Assembly: GCF_029504655.1 (NCBI RefSeq)
Contig: NZ_JAQFIL010000001.1
Span: forward strand, 5,337,001 to 5,401,000
From: Catalinimonas alkaloidigena
Lineage (GTDB): Bacteria; Bacteroidota; Bacteroidia; Cytophagales; Cyclobacteriaceae
Reading direction: 5' to 3'
DNA: 64,000 nt
Shown in pieces: positions 43,919-52,782 of this stretch. The notes beneath the pieces are model-generated. The model was not told the origin of the DNA and made no database searches. It was given only the letters and a program-made list of their open reading frames with translations. The position numbers and the translations under genes are program-made. The number at the start of each line of letters is the position of its first letter. Within the stretch, counting starts at the first letter, position 1.

Positions 43919-45184
43919 ATGGTCGAACAAAAAAAGACAAATTTGGTAAAAAAAGTGTTAACCTTCCTATTATCCTTCGGGCCCGGTATTTTTGCCATTG
44001 GCTATACCATTGGAACCGGCAGTGTCACTTCTATGATCGTAGCAGGTAATTCTTTTGGGATGGATCTGCTTTGGGTGCTATTTTTTAGTTGTCTTTTTTC
44101 GGGAGTATTAATTTACGTTTCCGGAAGTTATTACCTGACTACCGGAGAAACTGCCCTTTTCGCTGTTCGAAACCATTTGCCCTGGGGAAAATTCCTGGCC
44201 ATCGCCATTATCATCACCGTGGGAATCGGTCAGTGGAATTCGCTGATAGGGATTTTAGGCATTACTTCCAATGTGATTTTCGAGATCCTGGCGATCAACT
44301 TCCCGAGACTGGCAAGTGAAAAGTATTTCGTAGTTCTCGGCCTGGCCATATTGGTCATAGGGATTTTCTATTTCCTTTTGATTAAGGGTAACTATTCCAT
44401 GTTTGAAAAAGTACTTGCCCTTTTTGTTTCCTTAATGGGGCTGTCATTCGTTTTTACGCTCCTGTTTGTTTTTCCGCTACCCATGGAAATAATCCGGGGC
44501 TTGGTCCCTAAAATTCCGGAAGTAAAAGGAGCCGGCATTCTCATTGCCGCATTCGTAGGGACTACGATGGCAGCGGCTACCTTCGTATCACGCCCCTTGT
44601 TTATTCAGGGAAAAGGCTGGACTAAGGATGATCTTAATGTACAGAAAAACGATTCGATAGTGGCTGCATTTTTGATATTCACCATTAGCGGCTCAATCAT
44701 GGCCGTTGCCAGCGGAAGTTTATATGGAAAAGGAAACGAAATAACTACCGTACTGGACATGTCGGGTGCATTGGAACCTTCCGTTGGAAAATTTGCCGTC
44801 AGCATATTTTTTGCCGGGACACTGAGTGCGGGACTTTCCTCTATCTTCCCTTGCCTGATGATTGTTCCTCTGATGCTGGGAGATTTTAACTCCGGTAAAC
44901 TGGATGTAACTTCAAGTCGCTTCAAGCTGATCACGGGAGTGGCGAGTGTACTTGCTCTGAGCGTTCCTGTTTTTGGATTTAATCCCATTCAGGGTCAGAT
45001 TTTCACGCAGGTGTTTAATGTTTTCGCACTGCCGCTGGTAGTCCTCAGTTTCCTGGTCCTTTGGAACCGAAAAAATGCCGGACTACCATCCAATCGCCTG
45101 CTTACCAATGTCGTGATGGTGGCGGCTTTCGCCTTCTCTTTAATCATCTTATGGAATGGGTTATCGGATATCTTCAACTGGTAA
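43919..45184 (+). CDS. NRAMP-superfamily transporter lacking both canonical metal-binding motifs
   Basis: 421 residues with about 11 membrane helices. The opening FGPGIFAIGYTIGTGSVTSM aligns with the first helix of NRAMP (xGPGFxxAxGYxDPGNxAT), but the metal-binding DPGN is replaced by TIGTG. In helix 6, GTTMAAATFVSRP replaces GATVMPHNLY, so the Met and His ligands are also gone. Overall fold and following GNSFGMDLLWVLFFS match the family. NRAMP proteins move Mn2+/Fe2+ by proton symport; without these motifs a different cation or an organic substrate is likely. It is divergent from the RraA-like gene and lies upstream of an alginate-lyase-like gene. A role in uronate or keto-acid transport is speculation. 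Confidence 0.8.
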   Translation: MVEQKKTNLVKKVLTFLLSFGPGIFAIGYTIGTGSVTSMIVAGNSFGMDLLWVLFFSCLFSGVLIYVSGSYYLTTGETALFAVRNHLPWGKFLAIAIIITVGIGQWNSLIGILGITSNVIFEILAINFPRLASEKYFVVLGLAILVIGIFYFLLIKGNYSMFEKVLALFVSLMGLSFVFTLLFVFPLPMEIIRGLVPKIPEVKGAGILIAAFVGTTMAAATFVSRPLFIQGKGWTKDDLNVQKNDSIVAAFLIFTISGSIMAVASGSLYGKGNEITTVLDMSGALEPSVGKFAVSIFFAGTLSAGLSSIFPCLMIVPLMLGDFNSGKLDVTSSRFKLITGVASVLALSVPVFGFNPIQGQIFTQVFNVFALPLVVLSFLVLWNRKNAGLPSNRLLTNVVMVAAFAFSLIILWNGLSDIFNW

Positions 45185-45395
45185 ATGAATATGCATACTA
45201 CACTCCTTTTATTTATCGAATGGTGGCATGAGTGATCAAAAATGTAGTTCTTCCCCCACCAAACACTATTATGATCAAGCTAATTTGTGTATTTTTCCTA
45301 TTCGTACCGAGTTAGGTCCTGTGCGTTATGTCTCAAATGAAACAAGCCAGAGTGAAATTTAGACCTCTGTGTTTCTACTTAATATGCTATTCATT

Positions 45396-46643
45396 ATGAT
45401 AAGAATTAACCGTTTCGTGTTTGTACTATTCGTACTGGCTTTACTGGGAGGAGAAGGGTACGCGACTCATTTTATTCGGCTGGATTCAAGCCGCCTGGCC
45501 AGAGTCAAGCAGTCGCTTCAAAATGGCACCGCATCAGCAAGAACGCGCCTGGCTTATGAAGAACTGATAAAGGACGCGGATCACTTACTTACTATAGAAA
45601 ACCCCAGCGTGGTGGACAAATCCATAGCTCCCCCCACAGGCGATAAACACGACTATCTGAGCATCAGTCGCTATTGGTGGCCAGACCCGGAAAGTCCGGA
45701 CGGATTGCCCTGGATAAGGAAAGATGGAGAAACCAATCCGGATACGCAAACTGATGCAGTGGATAGAAAGAGGTTGAGTCTTATGACCAACGGAGTGCAG
45801 CGCCTGAGTCTTGCTTATTATTTTTCGGGCAATGAGCAGTATGCAAAGAAGGCTACCAATATGATCAAAACGTGGTTCCTTGACGATGACACTCGAATGA
45901 ATCCACATCTGGAATTTGCACAAAGTGTTCCCGGCAATCCCAGGCGACGACCTTTCGGCATTCTGGATGGCAGATCCATCATTATGAATGTTCCGGACGC
46001 CATTGAGATTCTTTCCGATTCTCCGCACTGGACAAATTCTCACCATAGGAAAATGTCAAAATGGTTCAATGATTACCTGGCATGGTTGACCGAAAGTGAT
46101 TTGGGTAAGCAGGGCATGGAGTTGGATAACAATCACGGTTCATGGTATAAATATCAGGTAGCAGCACTCGCACTATACTTAGGAAAAGAACCATTAGTGA
46201 GAAGGATGGTGGAAATGGCGCAGCAAAGTCTGGAGCAGCAACTGAATGAGCAAGGGGGACAGATCCATGAACTCGAACGCACGAGATCATTTTTCTATAG
46301 CTGCTTCAATCTTGAGGCATTAACCAGTATCGCTACTCTCGCCGATCAGGTTGGCATAAACATGTGGCATTTTACCACGAGTGAAGGAAAGAGTCTGAAA
46401 TTAGCTATCAATTACCTAACGCCTGTTGTTAGCGGTGAAGATTGGCCTTATCCAAGCAAACAAGGGGTAAACTTGTCTTACTTGGTACCTCTTCTGATCC
46501 GCGTTCCTGAAAAAGAAACTTCAAATGAATTTGACCAGCTGTTGTTCAGCGCCATAAGCATACTTGAAGAACAGGAGCGTACAACTGGAGAAAAAAACGA
46601 AGTCCTTCAGGAATTGAGCTTACTAAAAGGCATCAATGATTGA
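45396..46643 (+). CDS. Alginate lyase-family protein (PF05426; PL5/PL38-like)
   Basis: 415 residues from ATG 45396, which begins a regular signal peptide (MIRINRFVFVLFVLALLGG, cleavage near GYAT at 23-26). In-frame GTG 45369 and ATG 45384 are less suitable. An alpha-helical toroid is predicted throughout. Family signs: HDYLSISRYWWPDPESPDGL at about 84-103 (YWWPDP is typical of PL38 and PL5-like lyases), FGILDGRSI, and the catalytic-type NNHGSWYKYQ at about 246-255 with Asn, His and Tyr. Members cleave alginate or glucuronan. It is the last recognisable carbohydrate gene of the locus; about 210 bases separate it from the transporter. Exact family and substrate not resolved. Confidence 0.8.
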   Translation: MIRINRFVFVLFVLALLGGEGYATHFIRLDSSRLARVKQSLQNGTASARTRLAYEELIKDADHLLTIENPSVVDKSIAPPTGDKHDYLSISRYWWPDPESPDGLPWIRKDGETNPDTQTDAVDRKRLSLMTNGVQRLSLAYYFSGNEQYAKKATNMIKTWFLDDDTRMNPHLEFAQSVPGNPRRRPFGILDGRSIIMNVPDAIEILSDSPHWTNSHHRKMSKWFNDYLAWLTESDLGKQGMELDNNHGSWYKYQVAALALYLGKEPLVRRMVEMAQQSLEQQLNEQGGQIHELERTRSFFYSCFNLEALTSIATLADQVGINMWHFTTSEGKSLKLAINYLTPVVSGEDWPYPSKQGVNLSYLVPLLIRVPEKETSNEFDQLLFSAISILEEQERTTGEKNEVLQELSLLKGIND

Positions 46644-47184
46644 ATCCGAAATAAAGCGGTTGAGTTCTGGTATGATGATCATCGAGCCTGACAAAGATAT
46701 TAAGTCGTTAAGGCATACGTTTCCGGTAGCCTCCACTTGGCGGGTCTATCCGTACCAGTAACTCTACTCAAAGGGAGTTGGGATATTGTTCCATACTCCT
46801 TCCCCTTTTATGTGTCAAAGCCTGCTATTTCCTTCATGGATTGGCTAATCCGCCCTTCCCCATTCAGTGAAGATGCCGGAAAACAGATTCCTTTGACCAT
46901 ATGTGCCGCATCCACCTCTTCAAAAGATAATGGAGAGATGCGCAGACAAGCTCTGTTATCAGCATAGAACACAGCGTCGGTCAAAAAAATTGGTCGGCAA
47001 AATAGTCCTTTTTGCCCCTACAATCTTCCCATACTTCTAGTATTGCCAACCCCTAACCTATCCTCCAGTACACTATACTAATCGGTAGAAATGAAATACC
47101 ATAGCCCCATTGCGCTAGCGGCATCAAATCAAAATACTGATTTCAAATAGTATTTATCATTAACCCTTTTAAACAGTAAAAATC
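46644..47184. other. Intergenic region, no credible gene
   Basis: About 540 bases after the last lyase. Short open frames on both strands have no recognisable motif. It marks the right border of the alginate locus. Confidence 0.55.
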
Positions 47185-48039
47185 ATGAAAATATCAGCAT
47201 CATTCATCAATTTCAGCAAGAGAACACTACTCTTTTCCTTAATAATTATTGCCATATGTACAGGTATATCCTGGGGAAAGCCTTCCTTTTTTGAGAAAGG
47301 GCCGAAGGAAGAGATAAAATCGTACATTGAGACCAATGTGTTACCGGTAATACGGGGACAACGCCAGAAGTTGGAAGATGAATTAAGTGCCGAAGAAAAG
47401 CAGAAGCTTAGCACGTTGCGAGCGCAAATGCAAAAGTTGAAAGACCAACATAAAGAGGGATTCAGCAAAGCTTCAATGCGAGAGGAACCTACCAAAGAGG
47501 AATGGGAAGCGCAGAAATCCCTACGAGAGGAGAGAAAACAGCTCATGGATGAGCTCATGCCCATCGCAAAGCAGCATGAGTCTACAATCAATCAGCTAAC
47601 TGCCGAGATCGAAGGGCAACAACTGCAGTGGAAGAGTGACATTCAAGCAATTGTTACCTTGCTAGAAGATGCAGATGAATCCAATTCTATCTTTTCTCCA
47701 CCACGCAAAGCTTACGAGGAGTTGGTGTTTGGCCACCCCGCCCTTTTTCTACTGTTGGATCCTGATGCTACCCCTTCGGAAGGAAGCAGCCAGTCCCATC
47801 TGTACCCTAACCCAGTGAATGAGGCCAGTATTTTTGAATACCAACTAGCGAAAAAAGGACCGGTCATCATTTCATTATTTGATGCTGAAGGGATATCCGT
47901 TAAAACCTTAGTATACGAAATTCAGGACCCGGGAAATTACCGGATTTCTATGGAGAGTGATAAGCTGGCACCCGGCACTTATGAATATTCTTTCTCCACA
48001 GCTGAAAAGACTGAAACAGGCCATTTTATGAAGCTTTAG
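47185..48039 (+). CDS. Secreted coiled-coil protein with type IX sorting domain
   Basis: 284 residues. Signal peptide with core LLFSLIIIAICTGISWG at about 15-31. Residues about 40-170 are charged and helical (EEKQKLSTLRAQMQKLKDQH, QKSLREERKQLMDELMP), a probable coiled coil of the Spy/periplasmic-chaperone kind often used for metal or stress sensing. The last ~78 residues begin SHLYPNPVNEASIFEY and end GTYEYSFSTAEKTETGHFMKL, a type A T9SS sorting domain. So it is secreted across or attached to the outer membrane. The next gene begins about 90 bases downstream. Function unknown. Confidence 0.75.
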   Translation: MKISASFINFSKRTLLFSLIIIAICTGISWGKPSFFEKGPKEEIKSYIETNVLPVIRGQRQKLEDELSAEEKQKLSTLRAQMQKLKDQHKEGFSKASMREEPTKEEWEAQKSLREERKQLMDELMPIAKQHESTINQLTAEIEGQQLQWKSDIQAIVTLLEDADESNSIFSPPRKAYEELVFGHPALFLLLDPDATPSEGSSQSHLYPNPVNEASIFEYQLAKKGPVIISLFDAEGISVKTLVYEIQDPGNYRISMESDKLAPGTYEYSFSTAEKTETGHFMKL

Positions 48040-48127
48040 GGTCAGTATTTTTTAATATTTCTTACTCTTTAGGGATGTAAATGTTCCCAGGAGTAAGACC
48101 GATTTACTCATTAACTTACATTTGCTC

Positions 48128-48631
48128 ATGTACAATATCATTAGTGAAATAGCCACCATCCGCTACGAAACCGAGTTGGAGGCAGTGGCCGTTGATTTCC
48201 AGGGAAAAGGTCATATTGAAAAGTACAAACAGGCCTTAGAGCTTGCGCTCTTATTAGCGATCAACCAAAATACCAACAAATGGCTTTTCATAAAAAATGA
48301 TTTCTCTGACCTGAATACGGATCAATTCCTGTTATTTATCAATGCCTCTTATCAGCGCTTCTACCGCCTTTTGCCAGCATGCAAATTTGCGGTGTATAGC
48401 AAACCTCAGGCATTTGAAAAGTTGCTTGTAAAATATGCCTGTCTCAACAAGAAAGAGGAAGATTTGAACCTGGGATTTTTCAAAAGTAAAACCAACGCTT
48501 ATCTCTATTTATCGGAAACATCCTCTACCGGCACCTACAGTTACCTACAAGTATCGCCGGAGGGGTATGTCGATGCAGAGCCTGAGAAAAACCATATGAA
48601 CGATAGAGAAAAAGCCGCTATTCTTCGGTAA
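48128..48631 (+). CDS. Small cytoplasmic protein of unknown function (STAS/SpoIIAA-like fold?)
   Basis: 167 residues from ATG 48128; a TTG two codons earlier is possible. No signal or membrane segment. The order EAVAVDFQGKGHIEKYKQAL ... LLLAINQNTNKWLFIKNDFSDL ... CKFAVYSKPQAFEKLL reads as alternating strands and helices similar to SpoIIAA-like or STAS-type proteins, a common small stand-alone gene in Bacteroidota. It precedes the LytS-type sensor by about 180 bases. Function not assigned. Confidence 0.6.
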   Translation: MYNIISEIATIRYETELEAVAVDFQGKGHIEKYKQALELALLLAINQNTNKWLFIKNDFSDLNTDQFLLFINASYQRFYRLLPACKFAVYSKPQAFEKLLVKYACLNKKEEDLNLGFFKSKTNAYLYLSETSSTGTYSYLQVSPEGYVDAEPEKNHMNDREKAAILR

Positions 48632-48811
48632 AATAAGGGTGTTAGTCTAGTACACTGGACAAAGAATTCGTAAGCCTTTACTTTTATAAGCCATCTTTTA
48701 ACTATAATTGATGAACCAATAAAATTAGTGTTCGCCCTGAAGAAGCAAGTGTCCGGGGGAAGGGGCGGAAGAAGTTACGGAGGCAGCTGGTCTTAGTCAC
48801 GATTAACATCC

Positions 48812-49852
48812 ATGATATACATTGAAGAAAAGAAGGGGAAGCAGATTGTACAGTGGGCACTACACCTCCTCCTGTGGGGCTTCTTGTTTTGTTTCCCCCT
48901 TTTCTTTTCTGAGAACAACCCAAAGTGGCAGGAGATGTTGCAAAGACACTGGCAGGCACTAACCTTCTCCGCCGTCATTTTTTACACTAACTACTTTTTT
49001 CTGGTCGACCGGTTTTTAATGAAGAGAAAAGTGAGTGCCTTCGTTATTTTCAATATTTTGCTAATACTTGTTTGTCTTATTGCGTTAGAAAGTATCCATG
49101 AGGTAAGGGAACCTCAACCGCCCTTGCAGACCGGTCCTCCCCCTCCGTTCTCAAGAGGAATGAACTGGTTCCGTCAAGGTTCTTTCCTGCTGCTGGCAGT
49201 ATGCATCTGTGTGGCGGTCAAGCTGACTATCCGGTGGTACAGAGCGGAAGCTCAGCGAAAGAAAACGGAAAACGAACATCTGAAGTCCGAACTTACGTAC
49301 TTGAGGTATCAGCTTCAACCACACTTTTTTTTCAATACGCTCAACAACATTTATTCACTGGTGGACCAGGATCCTTCCCTGGCCCAAAAATCCATTCATC
49401 ATCTAAGCAAACTTATGCGCTACCTGCTGTATGAGTCCAGCATTATGGAGGTACCCCTCACCAAAGAGGTAACTTTCATCAAAGACTATGTCTACCTCAT
49501 GCAGCTTCGGGTGCCTAGGCAAACGGATATTCAACTGCATTTTCCAGCCACTATTCCCGACCTGCTCATCGCTCCGCTGCTGTTTGTCTCACTGGTTGAA
49601 AACGCGTTTAAACATGGCGTTCAAATTTCTACTCCCAGCTTTGTTCATATGTATCTGGAAACGGATGAGCAACAAATCAGGTTTATGGTAGAAAACAGCA
49701 ACTACCCTAAAACAGGGGAAGATAGAAGTGGCTCCGGTATCGGACTTAAAAATCTGAAGAAACGGCTGAAAATCATATACCCTAACCGCTATGCATTGAA
49801 CATAGAGACCGACGAGAAAAAATATATTACGCAACTCACTATTATTTCCTAA
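48812..49852 (+). CDS. LytS/YehU-type sensor histidine kinase
   Basis: 346 residues. Four hydrophobic segments (about 13-33, 49-65, 76-92, 122-142) with a Pro-rich periplasmic loop containing PPPPF at 109-113. Coiled-coil linker, then the His_kinase (PF06580) domain with phospho-acceptor His171 in QLQPHFFFNTLNNIYSL and LLYES. A HATPase domain follows with VENAFKHG and SGSGIGLKNLKKRL. It couples to the LytTR regulator, which starts 3 bases after the stop. There is no extracellular sensory domain, so the signal is probably sensed by the membrane part. Confidence 0.92.
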   Translation: MIYIEEKKGKQIVQWALHLLLWGFLFCFPLFFSENNPKWQEMLQRHWQALTFSAVIFYTNYFFLVDRFLMKRKVSAFVIFNILLILVCLIALESIHEVREPQPPLQTGPPPPFSRGMNWFRQGSFLLLAVCICVAVKLTIRWYRAEAQRKKTENEHLKSELTYLRYQLQPHFFFNTLNNIYSLVDQDPSLAQKSIHHLSKLMRYLLYESSIMEVPLTKEVTFIKDYVYLMQLRVPRQTDIQLHFPATIPDLLIAPLLFVSLVENAFKHGVQISTPSFVHMYLETDEQQIRFMVENSNYPKTGEDRSGSGIGLKNLKKRLKIIYPNRYALNIETDEKKYITQLTIIS

Positions 49853-49855
49853 AAT

Positions 49856-50572
49856 ATGAAGATAAAGTGCCTGATCGTCGATGATGAATATTTAGCCTTG
49901 GACCTGCTGGAAGGGTACATCAAAAAGACCCCTTTCCTGCAATTGGTGGGCCGCTGCCCCAGTGCTATCGATGCGCTGGCTATCATGGAAGACCAAACGA
50001 TTGACCTGCTGTTCCTGGATATACAGATGTCAGAGCTGAATGGTATCGAGCTCTCCCGGACGCTCATCCACGGGCCTAAAGTAATTTTTACCACTGCTTT
50101 TGAAGAGTACGCATTAGAAGGGTTTAAAGTGAGTGCCCTGGATTACCTGCTGAAGCCCATTAACTACGAGGAATTTTTAACCGCGGCCCATAAAGCCAAG
50201 CAGTGGTTCGAGAGACAAAGTGCACCTATGCCACCAAGCCCGGATGAAGCTTTTATTTTTGTTAAATCAGAATACAAGATCAAGAAAATCCCGCTTGATC
50301 AACTGTTGTACGTAGAGGGGTTGAAAGACTATGTAAAAATCTTTATGGCTGATCAAAGCAGCCCGATCATGAGCCTGATCAGTATGAAAGCCATTGAAGA
50401 AAAATTACCCTCGCATCAGTTTCTGCGCGTTCATCGCTCATTTATCGTAAACATGAACCAGGTGCACACCGTAGAACGGAGCCGCATTGTGTTTGGTACC
50501 ATCTACATACCAGTTTCGGAAAAATACAAAGCTCCCTTTCAGGACTTCATCACCCGACGATTTCTCTCGTAG
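49856..50572 (+). CDS. LytTR-family response regulator
   Basis: 238 residues. Receiver at about 1-120 with acidic DDE at 9-11, phospho-acceptor Asp55 (LLFLDIQMSE), Thr in FTTAFEEYALEGF and Lys in YLLKPINYEEF. LytTR DNA-binding domain about 137-236 with FVKSEYKIKKIPLDQLLYVE, GLKDYVKI, HRSFIVNMNQV and FGTIYIPVSEKY. Starts 3 bases after the cognate kinase gene. Target genes are unknown; the secreted and surface protein genes on either side are candidates. Confidence 0.93.
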   Translation: MKIKCLIVDDEYLALDLLEGYIKKTPFLQLVGRCPSAIDALAIMEDQTIDLLFLDIQMSELNGIELSRTLIHGPKVIFTTAFEEYALEGFKVSALDYLLKPINYEEFLTAAHKAKQWFERQSAPMPPSPDEAFIFVKSEYKIKKIPLDQLLYVEGLKDYVKIFMADQSSPIMSLISMKAIEEKLPSHQFLRVHRSFIVNMNQVHTVERSRIVFGTIYIPVSEKYKAPFQDFITRRFLS

Positions 50573-50782
50573 ACGGATTACTTCTCAACGTCCTGGAAAA
50601 AAGCTCATTCGTCTAATCGTTTTTTTACACTTGCTACTTTTACTGAGATTAGCCCTATTATCAAGCCTCATGTAGTAACTAAGCGTCCATCCTGCTTAGA
50701 CCATATGTGGGTATTTCATCCAAATGAAAAGTACGATTAAACCTTTTGAGGTAGAATTGATCAAATCTCTAAAAAAATAACC

Positions 50783-52225
50783 ATGGAAGATGCTGTTAAA
50801 TTTTCTCGGCTGTTCATCAGTTGTATGCTAGTACTATTCCTCACGTCCTGCCAGCAAGATGATGATGAAGTGATGGCGCCTATAGTCGAGGAATCTGAGG
50901 AAATTTCGCAGAATGCGTTTATTAACAGTTGGGTGTACGAAGCAATGAATACCTACTATTATTGGAATGAGGATATGGTACTGCCTAGCTCGGTAGAACA
51001 GGATCCGAAGGACTATTTTTATTCATTGCTCAATGAAGAAGATAGATTTTCTTATATCACTGATGATTATCAGGGATTGATGGAGGAGCTTAGTGGAGTA
51101 TATACCAGCATGGGCTACTCTCCCACCTTCGGCCTGCTTTCCAGCACCAATGAAGTATTTATTGCCGTGGAGTACGTATATCCCAATTCTCCGGCCCAGC
51201 AAGCTGGTTTACAGCGAGGAGATATTATATTAGCTATCGATGGACAGCGCCTTACTACAGAGAACTATTTTGATCTATACATCCAGAATCAGTACTCTGT
51301 TACTCTGGCAGAATACGAGGAAGATAGCGGTTTTACTATAAACAACGAGACACTTGCGCTATCAGCGGAGGTAATTGCAGCCGATCCGGTACTTCATAAA
51401 GAGGTCATCAGCACTGCCGATAAAAGGGTAGGCTATTTAGTGTACGCTGAGTTTATCTCCGGCGACAACCAAGCCTGGCTTAGCAGTCTGGACGTTGCCC
51501 TGGATGAGTTTGCTCAGGAAAGCGTCACTGATGTAGTAATAGACTTAAGGTATAACCCAGGCGGAGAGATAGAAGTAGCGCAGTATCTTGCTAGTGCATT
51601 AGCGTCTTCTTCGGCGGTAAGCAGCAATGAAGTGCTGGTTCGTTATGACTATAATGAACCCCTGGAGTCTTCCATTATCCTTTACGAGGGAGAAGCGTCC
51701 GAAAGCTTGGTCTCTACTTTTATCGCTACGGGTCATAATCTCAATTTGAGCCAAATCTATTTTTTGACCGCCAGCAGCACCGCCTCAGCCAGTGAACTGC
51801 TCATCAGTGGGCTGGACCCTTATATGGATGTTATTGTCATTGGTGAAACTACGGTAGGAAAGTTTTACGGTTCATGGGTCATCCCGGACCTGGCGGAACC
51901 GGCGCGCCATGCTTGGGCAGTGATGCCGATTGTTCTCAAATATACCAATGCCGTGGGGGCCACTGATTTTACAGGAGGGCTTACACCAGATTATTCGGTA
52001 GAGGATGACTTGCTGTATGCCAGGCCCTTCGGTGATCCATCTGACCCCTTGCTGGGTACAGCTTTGAACTTAATTTCTGGCGGACAGCATGCTCGATCCC
52101 TGACCAATAGTGCCCATAAATCCTACATAGATCTCGAGAATCCGGTAAAGAGCCAGAAGAACAAATTACTTTTACCTAATGCAGAACAGACGAATCAGAG
52201 TAATGTATACAGTTCCAACGAATAG
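50783..52225 (+). CDS. S41-family C-terminal processing protease lipoprotein with PDZ domain
   Basis: 480 residues. SPII signal with lipobox FLTSC at about 19-23, followed by an acidic QQDDDE run. N-terminal Bacteroidota S41 helper region (INSWVYEAMNTYYYWNEDM). PDZ at about 105-175 (AEYVYPNSPAQQAGLQRGDIILAIDG pattern visible as PNSPAQQAGL). Peptidase S41 core about 205-420, with ASSTASASELLISGL at about 331-345 containing the nucleophile Ser and TTVGKFYGSW with the Lys. It sits alone between the LytTR regulator and the next group. Substrate unknown. Confidence 0.88.
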   Translation: MEDAVKFSRLFISCMLVLFLTSCQQDDDEVMAPIVEESEEISQNAFINSWVYEAMNTYYYWNEDMVLPSSVEQDPKDYFYSLLNEEDRFSYITDDYQGLMEELSGVYTSMGYSPTFGLLSSTNEVFIAVEYVYPNSPAQQAGLQRGDIILAIDGQRLTTENYFDLYIQNQYSVTLAEYEEDSGFTINNETLALSAEVIAADPVLHKEVISTADKRVGYLVYAEFISGDNQAWLSSLDVALDEFAQESVTDVVIDLRYNPGGEIEVAQYLASALASSSAVSSNEVLVRYDYNEPLESSIILYEGEASESLVSTFIATGHNLNLSQIYFLTASSTASASELLISGLDPYMDVIVIGETTVGKFYGSWVIPDLAEPARHAWAVMPIVLKYTNAVGATDFTGGLTPDYSVEDDLLYARPFGDPSDPLLGTALNLISGGQHARSLTNSAHKSYIDLENPVKSQKNKLLLPNAEQTNQSNVYSSNE

Positions 52226-52371
52226 CACCTCTTTGCCATACCTGCTTCTGTACAGCTCATAGTAAGTCAATATCCACCTTCCCAAATTAGGTGGCTAAAA
52301 AAAACATCAACCCAAGCGAAGGATTTTTCTGATTTCAGCATCTAATAAACGAAACATAAACAGTTAACATC

Positions 52372-52782
52372 ATGCAGATTTTTAAAGGCGTATTATTCAG
52401 TGTCTTTGTATTACTTATTTCCCTTTCTTCCCTGAAGGCTCAACGCCCGGGCGGAGGAGGCCCTCCCGGAGGTGGGCCGGAAGAGATGGTCAGCCGGGAA
52501 AAGCAGGCACTCTATGAACAGATAACCGATTTAAGCGATGACCAAACGGCTCTCCTGGATGGCATCTACGATGAATTCGCAACGACGCTAAAGGAAGCTT
52601 TTGAGGAATCGCGCGGAAGCAATGATCGGGAAGCCCGTAGGGAACAGATGCAGGCTTTACGTCAGGAAAAAGACGAACTGATCGCCGATGTGCTTAACGA
52701 AGAGCAGTATGCTATCTACGAAAAACTAGCCATCAGAAGAAATAGGAGAGATAGAGAGTCCGAAGAAAACCAGCCCGAATAG
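52372..52782 (+). CDS. Small secreted Gly/Pro-rich helical protein, Spy-like
   Basis: 136 residues. Signal peptide (core GVLFSVFVLLISLSS) ending SLKAQ at about 19-23, followed by PGGGGPPGGGPEEM. The remaining ~95 residues are charged helices (ITDLSDDQTALLDGIYDEF, REARREQMQALRQEKDELIA, QYAIYEKLAIRRNRRDRE), resembling Spy/CpxP-like periplasmic proteins of about this length. Its stop codon is directly followed by the ATG of the outer-membrane barrel gene, so the two are coupled. A hairpin CCACCT/AGGTGG lies in the leader (52274-52294). Function unknown; a chaperone role for the barrel is one guess. Confidence 0.7.
   Translation: MQIFKGVLFSVFVLLISLSSLKAQRPGGGGPPGGGPEEMVSREKQALYEQITDLSDDQTALLDGIYDEFATTLKEAFEESRGSNDREARREQMQALRQEKDELIADVLNEEQYAIYEKLAIRRNRRDRESEENQPE

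Noticed and set aside
46737..46967. 76-codon frame after the last lyase
   Set aside because: No signal, domain or neighbour support; the opposite strand is equally open over part of it.
48117..48124. TACATTTG, a fit to the Bacteroidota -7 promoter box (TAnnTTTG)
   Set aside because: It lies only 4-11 bases before the start codon at 48128, too close for the promoter of that gene, and has no matching -33 TTG box.
52274..52294. Hairpin CCACCT/AGGTGG before the small helical protein, considered as a terminator
   Set aside because: It is followed by A, not T, on the plus strand, and on the minus strand the T-run precedes the stem; recorded only as a leader hairpin.
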